A stretch of 64,000 nt of DNA from Pedococcus sp. 5OH_020. Lineage in GTDB: Bacteria; Actinomycetota; Actinomycetes; Actinomycetales; Dermatophilaceae. Numbering within the stretch: position 1 is the first letter of the stretch; the number at the start of each line of letters is the position of its first letter. Positions 39,565 through 49,333 of this stretch are shown one piece after another. Under the pieces are notes generated by a model. That model saw only the letters and a list, made by a program, of their open reading frames with translations, had not been told where the DNA came from and searched no databases. A program made the position numbers and the translations under genes. The DNA lies in the NCBI RefSeq assembly GCF_027812955.1, contig NZ_JAPYZV010000008.1, positions 214,039 to 278,038 on the forward strand. Reading direction: 5' to 3'.

Positions 39565-40306
39565 CCCCGGCACCGCCGCCACGGACCCCACCGACCCCGG
39601 GGCGACCACCGACCTCACCGGCGCGCAGCAGACCGTCGAACAGGTCATCCGGCAGCGGCTGTCCCGTGCCCTGGGCGGATGGCGCGGCTCGGTCGAGACG
39701 GCGCTGCCGACCGTCGCCTTCGTCCTGGTCTGGACCTGGCGCAAGGACGTGCTCACGGCCGTGCTGGCCACCGGGGCCGTCGCCGTGGTTCTGGCCGTGG
39801 TCCGCCTTGCCCAGCGCCAGAGCCTCCAGTTCGTGCTGTCCGCAGTGGTCCCCACCGCCATCGCCGCGTTCTTCGTCCTGCGCACAGGCCGCGCCCAGGA
39901 CGCCTTCCTGCCCGGCATCCTGTGGAACGCCGCCCTGACCGTCCTGGGCCTGGTGTCCGTGGTGGTGCGGTGGCCCCTCGTGGGCTTCATGGTCGGAGCC
40001 GGTGACCCGAGGGCCGCAGACGACCCCGTCGCCTGGCGCCGCGACTCAGGAGTGGTGCGGGTGTGCCAGCGCCTGACCCTCGTCATGGTGGCGGCGTTCG
40101 TCGTGCGGGTGGCGGTCATGGCCCCGCTGTACCTCGCCGGCGAGGTCACCTGGCTCGGCGTCGCCAAGGTCGCACTGGGCTGGCCGCTCTGGCTGGCTGC
40201 GGTGGCGGTGATGGCCGCGATGCTGCTGCGCGGCAGCACACCGCAGGAGCTCTCAGTGGCCGGCTCGCAGGCGGAGGGTCACTCCGCCCCGCGCGGCACC
40301 CGCTGA
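39554..40306 (+). CDS. DUF3159 family membrane protein
   Basis: A 250-residue integral membrane protein with about six helices starting near 55 (TALPTVAFVLVWTWRKDVLTAVLATGAVAVV) and ending near 225. DUF3159 proteins resemble small-solute or septation-related membrane proteins and are of unknown function. Start GTG 39554 lies inside the OB-fold gene, giving translational coupling. Its 3' end overlaps the convergent TrkA gene by 28 bp. Confidence 0.9.
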   Translation: MPTDPGTAATDPTDPGATTDLTGAQQTVEQVIRQRLSRALGGWRGSVETALPTVAFVLVWTWRKDVLTAVLATGAVAVVLAVVRLAQRQSLQFVLSAVVPTAIAAFFVLRTGRAQDAFLPGILWNAALTVLGLVSVVVRWPLVGFMVGAGDPRAADDPVAWRRDSGVVRVCQRLTLVMVAAFVVRVAVMAPLYLAGEVTWLGVAKVALGWPLWLAAVAVMAAMLLRGSTPQELSVAGSQAEGHSAPRGTR

Positions 40307-40962
40307 CCCGGGCTCAGCATCGCTTCCAGCTCGTCCTCCGACTCAGGGGTGGAGATGAACAGCAGCTCGTCGTGCGGCTCCAGCGAGTCGTCGCGGCTGG
40401 GCGCGATCGGATGGTCCTCGCGGATGATCCCGACGAGCACCGTCTCCCCGGGGAAGTCGACGTCGCCGACGCGCTTGCCGGCGTAGGGGCTGTCCGCCGG
40501 GAGAGTGAGCTCGACCATGGTCGCCTTGCCCTGCTGGAACTGGAAGATCCGCACGAGGTCGCCGACGCTGACCGCCTCCTCGACGAGCGCGGTCATCAGG
40601 CGCGGCGTGGACACCGCGACGTCGACGCCCCAGGCCTCGTCGAACATCCACTCGTTCTTGGGGTTGTTGACGCGCGCGACCGTGCGCGGAACCCCGAACT
40701 CCGTCTTGGCGAGCAGGGACACCACGAGGTTCACCTTGTCGTCGCCCGTGGCGGCGACGACCACGTCACAGTCGGCAAGGCCCGCCTCGTGGAGTGCCGT
40801 GATCTCACACGCGTCGGCGAGGAGCCAGTTGGCCTCGGGCACCTTGCTGGACTGGATGTCCTTGCGCTCCTTGTCCATCAGCAGCACCTGATGACCGTTG
40901 TGCAGGAGCTCGCGGGCGATCGAGCGACCGACGCTCCCGGCCCCGGCGATGACGACGCGCAT
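40279..40962 (-). CDS. TrkA-family potassium regulatory protein (RCK), second copy
   Basis: A 227-residue RCK protein. The NAD-binding Rossmann fold begins MRVVIAGAGSVGRSIARELL with the acidic ribose-binding residue in LLMDKE. VVAATGDDKVNLVVSLLAK follows. The C-terminal RCK_C (TrkA-C) domain starts near 140 (GDLVRIFQFQQGKATMVELTL). Such proteins gate potassium channels and transporters by binding NAD(H), ADP/ATP or c-di-AMP. It is the second gene of a leftward pair resembling mycobacterial ceoB/ceoC. Confidence 0.92.
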   Translation of the reverse strand: MRVVIAGAGSVGRSIARELLHNGHQVLLMDKERKDIQSSKVPEANWLLADACEITALHEAGLADCDVVVAATGDDKVNLVVSLLAKTEFGVPRTVARVNNPKNEWMFDEAWGVDVAVSTPRLMTALVEEAVSVGDLVRIFQFQQGKATMVELTLPADSPYAGKRVGDVDFPGETVLVGIIREDHPIAPSRDDSLEPHDELLFISTPESEDELEAMLSPGQRVPRGAE

Positions 40963-40976
40963 GCTGCTTCCTTCGT

Positions 40977-41645
40977 TCAGTGGTCGGCCGTGACGGGGGC
41001 CGCGTCGAGGATGCCCTCCACGGTGGGCAGCTCGGTGGCGATGGTGGCCAGGTGCAGCAGGTCGCCCTCCTGGAAGACGGTGTCCGGGCCGGGCAGCATC
41101 CCCGAGCCCAACCGAGTCAGGTACGCCGCCCGTGCGCCGGTCGCTTCCTCGAGGTCGGTGATGCGGTGGCCGACCCAGGCGGGGTTCACCGTCACCTCGG
41201 CGACCACGACGTGGCCTGAGGGGTCGGTCAGCTCGGGGACGTGCCCCTGTGGCAGCAGCCGTCGCAGCATCTGGTCGGAGGTCCAGCGCACCGTCGCCAC
41301 CGTAGGGATGCCCAGCCGCTGGTAGACCTCCGCGCGGCCGGGGTCGTAGATGCGGGCCACCACGTGCTCGACGCCGAAGGTCTCCCGGGCCACCCGGGCG
41401 GCCAGGATGTTGGAGTTGTCACCGCTGGAGACCGCGGCGAAGGCGTACGCCTCGCTGATCCCGGCGGCGACCAGGGTGTCGCGGTCGAACCCGATGCCGG
41501 TCACCCGTCGCCCCTCGAAGGTGGACCCCAGGCGGCGGAAGGCAGACTCCTCCTGGTCGATCACGGCGACGTCATGGCCTTGGCTCTCCAGGCTGTGGGC
41601 GAGGGAGGAGCCGACGCGCCCGCAGCCCATGATGACGAAATGCAC
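40977..41645 (-). CDS. TrkA-family potassium regulatory protein (RCK), first copy
   Basis: A 222-residue RCK protein. The Rossmann motif is MHFVIMGCGRVGSSLAHSL with AVIDQEESAFRRL. FAAVSSGDNSNILAARVARE and a C-terminal TrkA-C domain follow. GTG 41645 lies 7 nt after TAGCGT, again a leaderless arrangement. It is 14 bp upstream of the second RCK gene and divergent from the APC-type permease, sharing an 79-bp promoter gap. The two RCK proteins may form a heteromeric gating ring for a potassium transporter. Confidence 0.92.
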   Translation of the reverse strand: MHFVIMGCGRVGSSLAHSLESQGHDVAVIDQEESAFRRLGSTFEGRRVTGIGFDRDTLVAAGISEAYAFAAVSSGDNSNILAARVARETFGVEHVVARIYDPGRAEVYQRLGIPTVATVRWTSDQMLRRLLPQGHVPELTDPSGHVVVAEVTVNPAWVGHRITDLEEATGARAAYLTRLGSGMLPGPDTVFQEGDLLHLATIATELPTVEGILDAAPVTADH

Positions 41646-41652
41646 GACGCCG

Positions 41653-41717
41653 ACGCTACACCGCGGCCAAGAGCCGGCGCAGGGCGCCGCGCAGCGGCCA
41701 GGGGCGCGGCCTAGAGT
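41653..41717. promoter_or_regulatory. Divergent leaderless promoters of the RCK pair and the permease
   Basis: TAGCGT (minus strand, 41653-41658) lies 7 nt from the RCK GTG. TAGAGT (plus strand, 41712-41717) lies 7 nt from the permease GTG. Both genes lack Shine-Dalgarno sites. The two -10 elements sit only 53 bp apart, so expression may be linked. Confidence 0.6.
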
Positions 41718-41724
41718 GTTGGCC

Positions 41725-43731
41725 GTGCCAACCTCTGGACGTGTCCTCAAGCGCGTCATCCTGGGCCGCGCGATGCGCAGCGACCGTCTCGGCGAGACCC
41801 TGCTGCCGAAGAAGCTCGCCCTCCCGATCTTCGCGAGCGACGCGCTCTCCTCCGTGGCCTACGCGCCCGACGAGATCTTCCTGACCCTCGGCCTGGCCGG
41901 TGGCGTGCTGGCCCTGATGCACTCCTGGCAGATCGGGCTGTGCGTCGTCTTCGTCATGCTCGTGGTCGTCGCCTCGTACCGCCAGAACGTGCACGCATAC
42001 CCCTCGGGGGGTGGCGACTACGAGGTCGCCAACACCAACCTGGGGCCCAAGGCCGGGCTGACCGTAGCCGCCGCGCTGCTGGTGGACTACGTCCTCACCG
42101 TCGCGGTGTCCATCTCCTCGGGCGTGCAGAACGCCGCGGCGGCGCTGCCCTTCATGCGCGGCCACGAGGTCGTGGTCGCCGTCGGCCTGGTCCTGGTGCT
42201 GACCGCGATGAACCTGCGAGGGGTCCGCGAGTCCGGCACGGCCTTCGCCTTCCCCGTGTACCTCTTCATGGTGAGCGTCATCGGTATGGGGCTGGTCGGG
42301 CTGGTCCGTGAGGTCAGCGGCACCCTGCCGCGGGCCGAGAGCGCGTCACTCACGCTGGCTCCGGAGGCGGGCTACGGGTCTCTCGGCCAGTTCGCGCTGC
42401 TCTTTCTGCTGCTGAGGGCCTTCTCCTCGGGCTGTGCCGCGCTGACCGGCGTCGAGGCCATCTCCAACGGGGTCCCGGCGTTCAAGAAGCCGAAGAGCCG
42501 CAACGCCGCGACGACGCTGCTCATGATGGGGCTGATCGCCGTCACCATGCTGATGTCGATGATCACGCTGGCCAAGTGGACCGGGATCAAGTACGCCGAG
42601 CGTCCTGCCACGCAGCTCCTCCGGGACGGCAAGGCGGTGGGCAACGGGTACGTGCAGGACACGATCATGGGCCAGGTGGCGAAGGCGGTGTTCCAGGGCT
42701 TCCATCCCGGCGTCGTCCTCGTCTCGATCGTCGCGGGGCTGATCCTCATCCTGGCGGCCAACACGGCGTTCAACGGGTTCCCGGTCCTGGCGTCGATCCT
42801 CGCCAAGGACGGGTACCTGCCCCGGCAGCTGCACACCCGAGGTGACCGGCTGGCCTTCTCCAACGGCATCCTGATCCTGGCCGGCGCGGCGGCGTTCCTC
42901 ATCGTCCTGTACCACGCCGAGGTCACCAAGCTGATCCAGCTCTACATCGTGGGGGTCTTCGTCTCCTTCACGCTCAGCCAGATCGGCATGATCCGGCACT
43001 GGAACCGCCACCTTCGGGTCGAGCGCGATGCCGCCGTCCGGGCCCGGATGATGCGCAGCAGGGTGATCAACGCGGTCGGCGCGACGATGTCGGGCGTGGT
43101 GCTGCTGGTCGTCCTGGCGACGAAGTTCGTCCACGGAGCGGGCTACGCCATCGCCGCCATGGTCGTCCTCTTCTTCATCATGGTGCGCATCCACCGGCAC
43201 TACGACCGCGTGCGCGCCGAGCTCCGCGTCTCCGACGACGACCTCGACGCGCAGATGCTGCCGAGCCGAGTGCATGCCATCGTCCTCGTCTCCAAGATCC
43301 ACAAGCCGACGCTGCGCGCCCTCGCGTACGCCCGTGCCACCCGGCCGTCCAAGCTCGAGGCGATCACGGTCAACGTCGAGCCGGACGAGACCGCCGCCCT
43401 GCAGGCGGAGTGGGACCGGCGGGACATCCCGGTGCCCCTCAAAGCCCTGGACTCTCCCTATCGCGAGATCACCCGTCCGGTCGTCGAGTACGTGAAGTCG
43501 CTGAGGTCCGGCCATCCTCGCGACGTCGTCGTCGTCTACATCCCGGAGTACGTGCTGGGCAAGTGGTACGAGCAGGTGCTGCACAACCAGAGTGCCTTGC
43601 GGCTCAAGGGCCGGCTGCTCTTCACCCCCGGAGTCATGGTGGCCAGCGTTCCGTGGCAGCTCGCGTCCTCCGAGGGCCAGGAGGAGCGGTTCGACGGCCC
43701 CACCGCGGGTTCCGTGCGTCTGGGCCAGTGA
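41725..43731 (+). CDS. APC-superfamily permease, KimA-like potassium importer candidate
   Basis: A 668-residue transporter. The first helix region has FASDALSSVAYAPDEI and further GGGDYEVANTNLGPKAGL, both typical of the YdaO/KimA branch of APC proteins. Twelve helices reach to about 490. A C-terminal cytosolic domain (about 510-650, HAIVLVSKIHKPTLRALAYAR) resembles a universal-stress-like regulatory domain. KimA of Bacillus imports potassium with protons and is inhibited by c-di-AMP. The adjacent RCK genes support a potassium role; amino-acid transport cannot be excluded. No c-di-AMP riboswitch is present, since the message appears leaderless. Confidence 0.82.
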   Translation: MPTSGRVLKRVILGRAMRSDRLGETLLPKKLALPIFASDALSSVAYAPDEIFLTLGLAGGVLALMHSWQIGLCVVFVMLVVVASYRQNVHAYPSGGGDYEVANTNLGPKAGLTVAAALLVDYVLTVAVSISSGVQNAAAALPFMRGHEVVVAVGLVLVLTAMNLRGVRESGTAFAFPVYLFMVSVIGMGLVGLVREVSGTLPRAESASLTLAPEAGYGSLGQFALLFLLLRAFSSGCAALTGVEAISNGVPAFKKPKSRNAATTLLMMGLIAVTMLMSMITLAKWTGIKYAERPATQLLRDGKAVGNGYVQDTIMGQVAKAVFQGFHPGVVLVSIVAGLILILAANTAFNGFPVLASILAKDGYLPRQLHTRGDRLAFSNGILILAGAAAFLIVLYHAEVTKLIQLYIVGVFVSFTLSQIGMIRHWNRHLRVERDAAVRARMMRSRVINAVGATMSGVVLLVVLATKFVHGAGYAIAAMVVLFFIMVRIHRHYDRVRAELRVSDDDLDAQMLPSRVHAIVLVSKIHKPTLRALAYARATRPSKLEAITVNVEPDETAALQAEWDRRDIPVPLKALDSPYREITRPVVEYVKSLRSGHPRDVVVVYIPEYVLGKWYEQVLHNQSALRLKGRLLFTPGVMVASVPWQLASSEGQEERFDGPTAGSVRLGQ

Positions 43732-43751
43732 CCGTGCGTCTGGGCCAGTGA
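43712..43751. repeat. 20-bp tandem duplication at the permease/RNA methyltransferase junction
   Basis: Two identical copies of ccgtgcgtctgggccagtga (43712-43731 and 43732-43751). The permease stops inside copy 1; the methyltransferase GTG lies inside copy 2. Each copy contains GTGA, the classic 4-bp start/stop overlap, so the genes were probably coupled before the duplication. Confidence 0.95.
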
Positions 43752-45085
43752 CCGCGGCGGACGCGGGCGAGCTCGCGGCAGGGGACGTCGTCGAGCTCGA
43801 CGTGGGAGCGGTGGCCCACGGTGGCTTCTGCGTGGCCAGGCACGGGGGCCGCGTGGTGTTCGTGCGCCACGCCCTGCCCGGGGAGCGCGTGCGCGCAGAG
43901 GTGACCGAGGCTCGCGCGGGCCAGCGCTTCGTCAGGGCGGACTGCGTGGAGGTGCTCTCGGCAAGCCCCCATCGGGTCGAGGAGCCCTGCCCGTATGCGA
44001 AGCCGGGGCTCTGCGGCGGCTGCGACTTCCAGCATGCCGACCTGGCCTACCAGCGCGAGCTGAAGACCATGGTGGTGCGGGAGCAGTTCGAACGGCTCGC
44101 GGGCCGCACCGTCGGCGTGCAGGTCGAGCCGGTCCCCGGGGACACCCATGGTCTGGGTTGGCGGACCCGCGTGGAGTTCGCCGTGGACGCCGCCGGTCGT
44201 GCCGGCCTTCACCGACACCGGTCCCACGCCGTCGTGCCCGTCGACACCTGCCTCATCGCCGACCCTCGGATCGTCGAGACGGGCGTCCTGGGTCACGACT
44301 GGACCGGCGAGGCGGCGGTAGACGTCGTGGCGCCGTCAGCCGGTCAAGCGGTCGTCGTGCCGGTGCCGTCGGGAGAGGAGCAGGCCCCTGCGGTCGTGGA
44401 AGCAGTGACGGGACACCGGTTCTCGGGCCGGTTCGAGGTCGGAGCCCGGGGCTTCTGGCAGGTGCATCCGGGTGCCGCCGGCACGTTCGTCGACACCGTC
44501 TTGGAGATGCTGGAGCCGCGGCTGGGGGAGACCGCCCTCGACCTCTACGCCGGTGTCGGCCTCTTCGCCGCAGCCCTGGGCGCTGCGGTCGGGCCGCAGG
44601 GCAGGGTGGTGGCGGTGGAGTCCGACACGGCTGCGGTGCAGGCGGCGCAGCTCAACCTGGCGGCGTACCCCGCGGTGCTCGTGCGGGCACGGGTGGACGA
44701 CGCCTTCGGGGTGGCCCGTCCTCGGCGTTCCGGCCCGGCGCCCCGGCGCGTGTCGCGGCCCCGCAAGACCAGGCGCCATCCTCTCCTTCCCCTTCAGGCC
44801 GACCTCGTTGTGCTGGACCCACCGCGCACCGGTGCGGGACGCCTCGTGCTGCGGCAGGTGGCGGAGCTGCGACCGCGAGCGGTGGTGTACGTCGCCTGCG
44901 ACCCCGCGGCGCTGGCCCGCGACACCGCCTTCCTCGCCGAGTCCGGCTACGAGCTCGTGGCGCTGCGCGCCTTCGACGCCTTCCCCATGACGCACCACGT
45001 CGAGTGCGTAGCCCACTTCGAGCCGCGCCCCGAGACCGCACTTTCGCCGCGGCCGGCATTGGACGAGGATCGGACGGAGGGCTGA
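43748..45085 (+). CDS. TRAM-domain class I RNA methyltransferase (TrmA/RlmD-like m5U enzyme)
   Basis: A 445-residue m5U-type RNA methyltransferase. The TRAM domain is at 10-70. A 4Fe-4S cluster motif CPYAKPGLCGGC, plus an earlier or later cysteine, lies near 80-95. The SAM motif is ALDLYAGVGLFA. LVVLDPPRTGAG and YVACDPAALARD (catalytic Cys) complete the active site. An insert rich in Arg (about 320-345) interrupts the domain. The target base (23S rRNA or tRNA) cannot be fixed. The GTG start comes from the second copy of the 20-bp duplication and lacks a ribosome binding site. Confidence 0.9.
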   Translation: MTAADAGELAAGDVVELDVGAVAHGGFCVARHGGRVVFVRHALPGERVRAEVTEARAGQRFVRADCVEVLSASPHRVEEPCPYAKPGLCGGCDFQHADLAYQRELKTMVVREQFERLAGRTVGVQVEPVPGDTHGLGWRTRVEFAVDAAGRAGLHRHRSHAVVPVDTCLIADPRIVETGVLGHDWTGEAAVDVVAPSAGQAVVVPVPSGEEQAPAVVEAVTGHRFSGRFEVGARGFWQVHPGAAGTFVDTVLEMLEPRLGETALDLYAGVGLFAAALGAAVGPQGRVVAVESDTAAVQAAQLNLAAYPAVLVRARVDDAFGVARPRRSGPAPRRVSRPRKTRRHPLLPLQADLVVLDPPRTGAGRLVLRQVAELRPRAVVYVACDPAALARDTAFLAESGYELVALRAFDAFPMTHHVECVAHFEPRPETALSPRPALDEDRTEG

Positions 45086-45105
45086 CCGAGTAGCGGTCCT
45101 CGTGA

Positions 45106-45123
45106 TATCTTGATATCAAGATA
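45106..45123 (+). promoter_or_regulatory. Perfect 18-bp palindrome upstream of acnA (operator candidate)
   Basis: TATCTTGATATCAAGATA is a perfect inverted repeat 61 bp before the acnA start. Its AT-richness stands out in a GC-rich region. The size and TTGATATCAA core suit a MarR-type winged-helix dimer. In Streptomyces the MarR protein TamR controls aconitase, so a TamR-like regulator is a candidate, but the match is an inference. Confidence 0.75.
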
Positions 45124-45183
45124 AATCGCGATCGACAGCATTGTGCAGTGACGCACACGTTCCGAGCATCGAAGGAGCAGGCA

Positions 45184-47976
<2,793 letters not shown>

Positions 47977-48014
47977 CGCAGCTCAGCCTCCTGTGCCCTG
48001 CAGAGCACGACTCG

Positions 48015-48052
48015 ACCAGGTCCGGCCATCCGTACGGAGGGCCGGACCTGGT
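48015..48052 (+). terminator. Terminator hairpin after acnA
   Basis: ACCAGGTCCGGCC (48015-48027) pairs with 48040-48052; the loop itself contains the palindrome TCCGTACGGA. A short pyrimidine-rich run (cttcgtct) follows. It ends the acnA message. Confidence 0.8.
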
Positions 48053-48170
48053 CTTCGTCTACGGCGGGCCTTCGGCCGTCGTTGGGCTTGCGTCGGGCCC
48101 GGTTGCATGCTCAACTCGTCGTAGTCATAGGAGTGAGGACCCTTGAGCCGGGGAGCTTGGGGATCATCGC

Positions 48171-49250
48171 ATGTCGGCGAGCAGGAGGGTGCAGAGCCTT
48201 CTCAGGCTTGCGTTGGCCGCTGCGTCCCTGTGCTTGGCCTGGATGGTGCTGAGCCCTTCCCAGGCGCATGCGTCGGAGCGGCCGAAGCTGCCTCTCGCCG
48301 ATGCCATCTCGCTGGTGGGCAGGGACCTCGCGCCATCCACCGTGACGGCCCCGCTGACGTCCGAGCCGACCGCCGACCTCGTCGTCGGCTCGGCGGCGCG
48401 CCCGTTGAAGGGGCGTCCCGTGGCGACGAAGCCGCAGCGGTCGTCACACCCCCATCTGGCGGCGGTGCGCCACGCGCCGGTCCCCGGGTCCGGGGGTGCC
48501 GCGGCGCACCAGGTGCCTGGCACCCGGGGGGTGGTCCCGCCGACTCAGACAGTGGCGCGACCGCTGACCCACCGCGTCAAGGGCCATGTCAGGCCCACGG
48601 GGGGACGGTACCTGGCGCCGCACGTGGTGGACAGCACGACGACGGCAGTCTCCGGGGTCGTCGCAGAGGTCTACAGCCTTCTCGCGGTGGCCCTCGACGA
48701 GCCGCTACCGGAGGTCCTGCCGAAGCCACTGGCGGGGATCGTGGGGAGACCGGTCGCCCAGATCCTGCCCAAGCCGCTCGCCCAGATCCTGCCCAAGCCT
48801 GAGGCCGAGGTCCTCGGTCTGGTGCCCACGACCGGTGTTCCACGGCTCGACGCAGGGTCCGGCACTGCACTTGGGTTCCTCGAGCACTCCACCTCGTCAG
48901 GGAGGCTGGGGGCGGCTCACGGGTGGGCCCTGTCCGTTGACCTCGAGGGGCGTGTCCCCCGCAAAGGGCAAGCTGGCCATGCCGGAGCAGCGCACGCGAT
49001 GTCGGAACTCAGCCGGCCCCCTCGAGTCGGGCCCAGTGGCCTCGAGGGCGAGAGCCCCGGTCGAGTGCCGACCTCCCCTTCGCAGCCTTCGCCAGCCCCA
49101 GCCGCCGGCGCGCAGACCAGCACGGACACCGACTCAGCGAGCCTCGCCCGAGCGGTCGTGCTCGACGCGGGCGGGCTGGCGTATCCCGGCGGCCGGAGCG
49201 ACGTTCCCTTCGCCGCACTACCCGAAGGACCTGGCTCTCGCCCCGACTGA
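48171..49250 (+). CDS. Secreted Pro/Ala-rich protein of unknown family
   Basis: A 359-residue protein. A Sec signal peptide (basic start, hydrophobic core LRLALAAASLCLAWMVL, cleavage about after AHA at 34) leads to a low-complexity mature part. Residues about 180-220 hold imperfect repeats of LPKPLA/ILPKPLAQ with GIVGRPVAQ and EVLGLVP. The rest is Gly/Pro/Ser-rich. No domain is recognised. It lies 83 bp upstream of the chaplin-like gene in the same direction, and may be its partner. The start has only a distant GGGAG. Real coding is likely because of the signal peptide and codon bias; function unknown. Confidence 0.6.
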   Translation: MSASRRVQSLLRLALAAASLCLAWMVLSPSQAHASERPKLPLADAISLVGRDLAPSTVTAPLTSEPTADLVVGSAARPLKGRPVATKPQRSSHPHLAAVRHAPVPGSGGAAAHQVPGTRGVVPPTQTVARPLTHRVKGHVRPTGGRYLAPHVVDSTTTAVSGVVAEVYSLLAVALDEPLPEVLPKPLAGIVGRPVAQILPKPLAQILPKPEAEVLGLVPTTGVPRLDAGSGTALGFLEHSTSSGRLGAAHGWALSVDLEGRVPRKGQAGHAGAAHAMSELSRPPRVGPSGLEGESPGRVPTSPSQPSPAPAAGAQTSTDTDSASLARAVVLDAGGLAYPGGRSDVPFAALPEGPGSRPD

Positions 49251-49333
49251 GTGCGTGCCGGGCGCTGTGACAGTGCCCCGCCGTAGCGCCGCCGATGGCG
49301 GTGTGTCCACACGCAGCTCAGGGAGGAAAGACC

